Positions 6,134 to 7,478 of a DNA stretch of 7,478 nucleotides are shown here, in pieces. How positions within the stretch are numbered: the first letter of the stretch is position 1; each line of letters opens with the position of its first letter. Below the pieces are notes generated by a model. The model saw nothing but the letters and a program-made list of their open reading frames with translations. It did not search any database and had not been told where the DNA came from. Origin of the DNA: Aequorivita sp. (GTDB lineage Bacteria; Bacteroidota; Bacteroidia; Flavobacteriales; Flavobacteriaceae); assembly GCA_020435865.1 (NCBI GenBank), contig JAGQYZ010000031.1, positions 1 through 7,478 on the forward strand, read 5' to 3'. The position numbers were made by a program, and so were the translations under genes.

Positions 6134-6164
6134 CAAAGTTAGTAGGTTATTAAAAAACCTACAA
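6134..6164 (-). promoter_or_regulatory. Probable Bacteroidota promoter for the tyrosine phosphatase gene
   Basis: Read on the - strand, TTG (6164-6162) is followed after exactly 20 bases by TAACTTTG (6141-6134). This fits the Bacteroidota TTG / TAnnTTTG promoter with near-optimal spacing. Transcription would start near 6128-6130 and give a leader of about 20 bases before the ATG at 6110. It is the best promoter match in the window, since both elements are present. Confidence 0.7.
6142..6162. promoter_or_regulatory. Inverted repeat filling the phosphatase promoter spacer (candidate operator)
   Basis: GTAGGTT (6142-6148) and AACCTAC (6156-6162) are perfect 7-bp inverted arms around a 7-base AT spacer. 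They lie between the -33 and -7 elements of the predicted promoter, touching both. As RNA it would be a 7-bp hairpin, but no T-run follows on the - strand, so a terminator for dnaA is less likely. A dimeric regulator binding here would overlap RNA polymerase contacts. The symmetry is observed; the operator role is inferred. Confidence 0.45.
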
Positions 6165-6166
6165 CC

Positions 6167-6186
6167 TTGCATCTGAAACTTTGCAT
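6167..6186. repeat. Pair of TTGCAT direct repeats between dnaA and the phosphatase promoter
   Basis: TTGCAT occurs at 6167-6172 and again at 6181-6186, 14 bases apart, just upstream (in - strand terms) of the phosphatase -33 element and just after the dnaA stop codon. Two half-sites upstream of a promoter could bind an activator. The hexamer is short and AT-rich, so chance is a real alternative. Confidence 0.25.
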
Positions 6187-6189
6187 TTT

Positions 6190-7478
6190 TTAGAGCGTCA
6201 ATTTTTTGCTAAGGTCTTCCACATATTTACGGAATTGCTTGTCTGTGCTAGAAAGATTATCGACGGTTTTGCATGCGTGTAGTACAGTAGCATGATCGCG
6301 TTGGCCAATTTGTGACCCGATGGAGGCAAGAGATGCTTTTGTGAATTTCTTTGCAAAAAACATTGCCAACTGACGCGCCTGAACAATATGTCTTTTTCGT
6401 GTCTTAGACTGCAATGTGTCCACATCCATTTGGAAATAATCACTAACCACTTTTTGAATGTAATCAATGGAAACTTCACGTTTGGTATGCTTTACGTAGT
6501 TGTCAACAATCTTGCGGGCAAGCTCTATTGTTATTTCTTTTTTATTGAAAGAAGAGTGGGCAATCAATGAAATGATGGCGCCTTCCAATTCGCGAATATT
6601 TGTTTTAATATTATTTGCCAAAAACTCTATAATATCTTCTGGCATTTCTACACCATCACGATAGAGTTTGTTTTTTATGATAGCAACACGGGTGTCATAA
6701 TCTGGGTGGTTCAATTCCGCAGAAAGGCCCCATTTAAATCGTGACAACAGACGTTGTTCTATATCAATCATATCTACAGGCGCTTTATCGCTGGTTAAAA
6801 TAACCTGCTTCCCGTTTTGGTGTAAATGATTGAAAATATGGAAGAAAACGTCTTGCGTTCCAGCCTTGCCAGAAAGCAATTGGATGTCATCTACAATAAG
6901 AACATCTATTATTTGATAGAAATGTATAAAATCGTTTCGGTTGTTCTTTTTTACAGATTCAATGTATTGTTGTGTGAATTTCTCTGCAGAAATATAAAGC
7001 ACCGTTTTTTCTGGGTACTTATCTTTTATGTCCACACCAATGGCGTGACCCAAATGCGTTTTTCCCAAACCAACACCGCCAAAAATCAATAAAGGATTGA
7101 AGGAGGTTCCTCCAGGTTTATTTGCAACAGCCAATCCAGCCGAACGCGCCAATCTATTTGATTCGCCTTCAAGAAAACTTTCGAAATTATAATTTGGGTT
7201 GAGTTGTGACTCTATTTTTACGTTGCGAATTCCTGGAATGACAAATGGATTTTTAAGTTCCGGGCTCTTATTTTTCAACGGTACGTCTACATCTTGGGAT
7301 TGAAGGTTGCTTCTGTTGGCACTTGGAATTTTTTCAGTAAAAGGTTGTTTGTTTCCATAGGTGTTTTCCATCCTAATGATGTAAACCAATTTGGCGGATG
7401 TTCCCAATTCTTTTGTAAGGGCAACTTTCAAAATTTTAACATAGTGTTCCTCAAGCCATTCGTAAAAAAACTTGCTGG
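6190..7478 (-). CDS. dnaA: Chromosomal replication initiator DnaA, 5' end beyond the window
   Basis: DnaA is the AAA+ ATPase that binds DnaA boxes at oriC, melts the origin and helps load the helicase. The reading frame is open to the right edge: before the TTG codon at 7431 it still encodes SKFFYEWLEEHYVKI, which is typical flavobacterial DnaA domain I. So 7431 is an internal leucine codon, not the start. 428 residues are visible and about 45-50 N-terminal residues are missing, judged from a usual length near 475. Counting from the first full visible codon, Walker A GGVGLGKT is at 133-140, Walker B VLIVDD at 192-197, the arginine-finger box RLLSRF at about 242-247, and the sensor II motif NIRELEGA at 293-300. 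The DNA-binding signature with GQRDHATVLHACKTV is at about 391-405. The C-terminus KKLTL is complete. The next gene on the strand starts 79 bases downstream. Confidence 0.97.
   Translation of the reverse strand, partial: SKFFYEWLEEHYVKILKVALTKELGTSAKLVYIIRMENTYGNKQPFTEKIPSANRSNLQSQDVDVPLKNKSPELKNPFVIPGIRNVKIESQLNPNYNFESFLEGESNRLARSAGLAVANKPGGTSFNPLLIFGGVGLGKTHLGHAIGVDIKDKYPEKTVLYISAEKFTQQYIESVKKNNRNDFIHFYQIIDVLIVDDIQLLSGKAGTQDVFFHIFNHLHQNGKQVILTSDKAPVDMIDIEQRLLSRFKWGLSAELNHPDYDTRVAIIKNKLYRDGVEMPEDIIEFLANNIKTNIRELEGAIISLIAHSSFNKKEITIELARKIVDNYVKHTKREVSIDYIQKVVSDYFQMDVDTLQSKTRKRHIVQARQLAMFFAKKFTKASLASIGSQIGQRDHATVLHACKTVDNLSSTDKQFRKYVEDLSKKLTL

Noticed and set aside
6142..6162. Inverted repeat as the intrinsic terminator of dnaA
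   Set aside because: The stem is only 7 bp and AT-rich, and on the - strand it is followed by TAACTTTG, not a T-run. Its placement within the promoter spacer fits a regulatory site better.
6190..6260. Possible oriC or DnaA boxes near dnaA
   Set aside because: I looked for TTATNCACA-like sites in the intergenic region downstream of dnaA and saw no cluster. The upstream side of dnaA is outside the window.
6826..7092. 88-residue open frame on the + strand inside dnaA
   Set aside because: It lies wholly within the strongly supported dnaA gene on the opposite strand, has no recognisable domain and no promoter, and is a shadow frame.

Overview
The window is a low-GC, compact bacterial chromosome segment, most likely from a member of the Bacteroidota, family Flavobacteriaceae. 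Four things point there: two secreted proteins end in type IX secretion (T9SS) type A sorting domains; two candidate promoters carry the Bacteroidota -7 element TAnnTTTG; Shine-Dalgarno motifs are not evident; and the DnaA, tyrosine phosphatase, RsmI-like methyltransferase and Slt-like hydrolase have a flavobacterial character. The genus cannot be set from sequence reading alone.

Layout. Two arms of genes converge near 3,492. The + arm holds mltG (cell-wall lytic transglycosylase), a secreted seven-repeat protein with a T9SS tail (probable seven-bladed beta-propeller), and a membrane-anchored or exported lysozyme-fold protein. The - arm, in order of transcription, holds dnaA (its 5' end lies beyond the right edge), a low-molecular-weight tyrosine phosphatase with its own probable promoter, a secreted glucose/sorbosone dehydrogenase-type beta-propeller with a T9SS tail, and an RsmI-like SAM-dependent methyltransferase 7 bases downstream. 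The two arms are only 3 bases apart. The clear intrinsic terminator of the + arm lies inside the last codons of the methyltransferase gene.

How the genes fit together. Most are housekeeping: replication initiation, cell-wall processing, a phosphatase and a methyltransferase. The two T9SS cargo genes look like accessory additions placed between them. I see no RNA genes, insertion sequences, CRISPR arrays, phage genes or defence system. No intergenic stretch exceeds about 135 bases. The points most worth a second look are the inverted repeat that fills the spacer of the phosphatase promoter, the terminator embedded in a convergent coding end, the seven-repeat T9SS protein, the divergent N-terminal motifs of the RsmI-like protein, and the dnaA reading frame, which runs off the window rather than starting at 7431. 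I did not find an obviously new multi-gene system.
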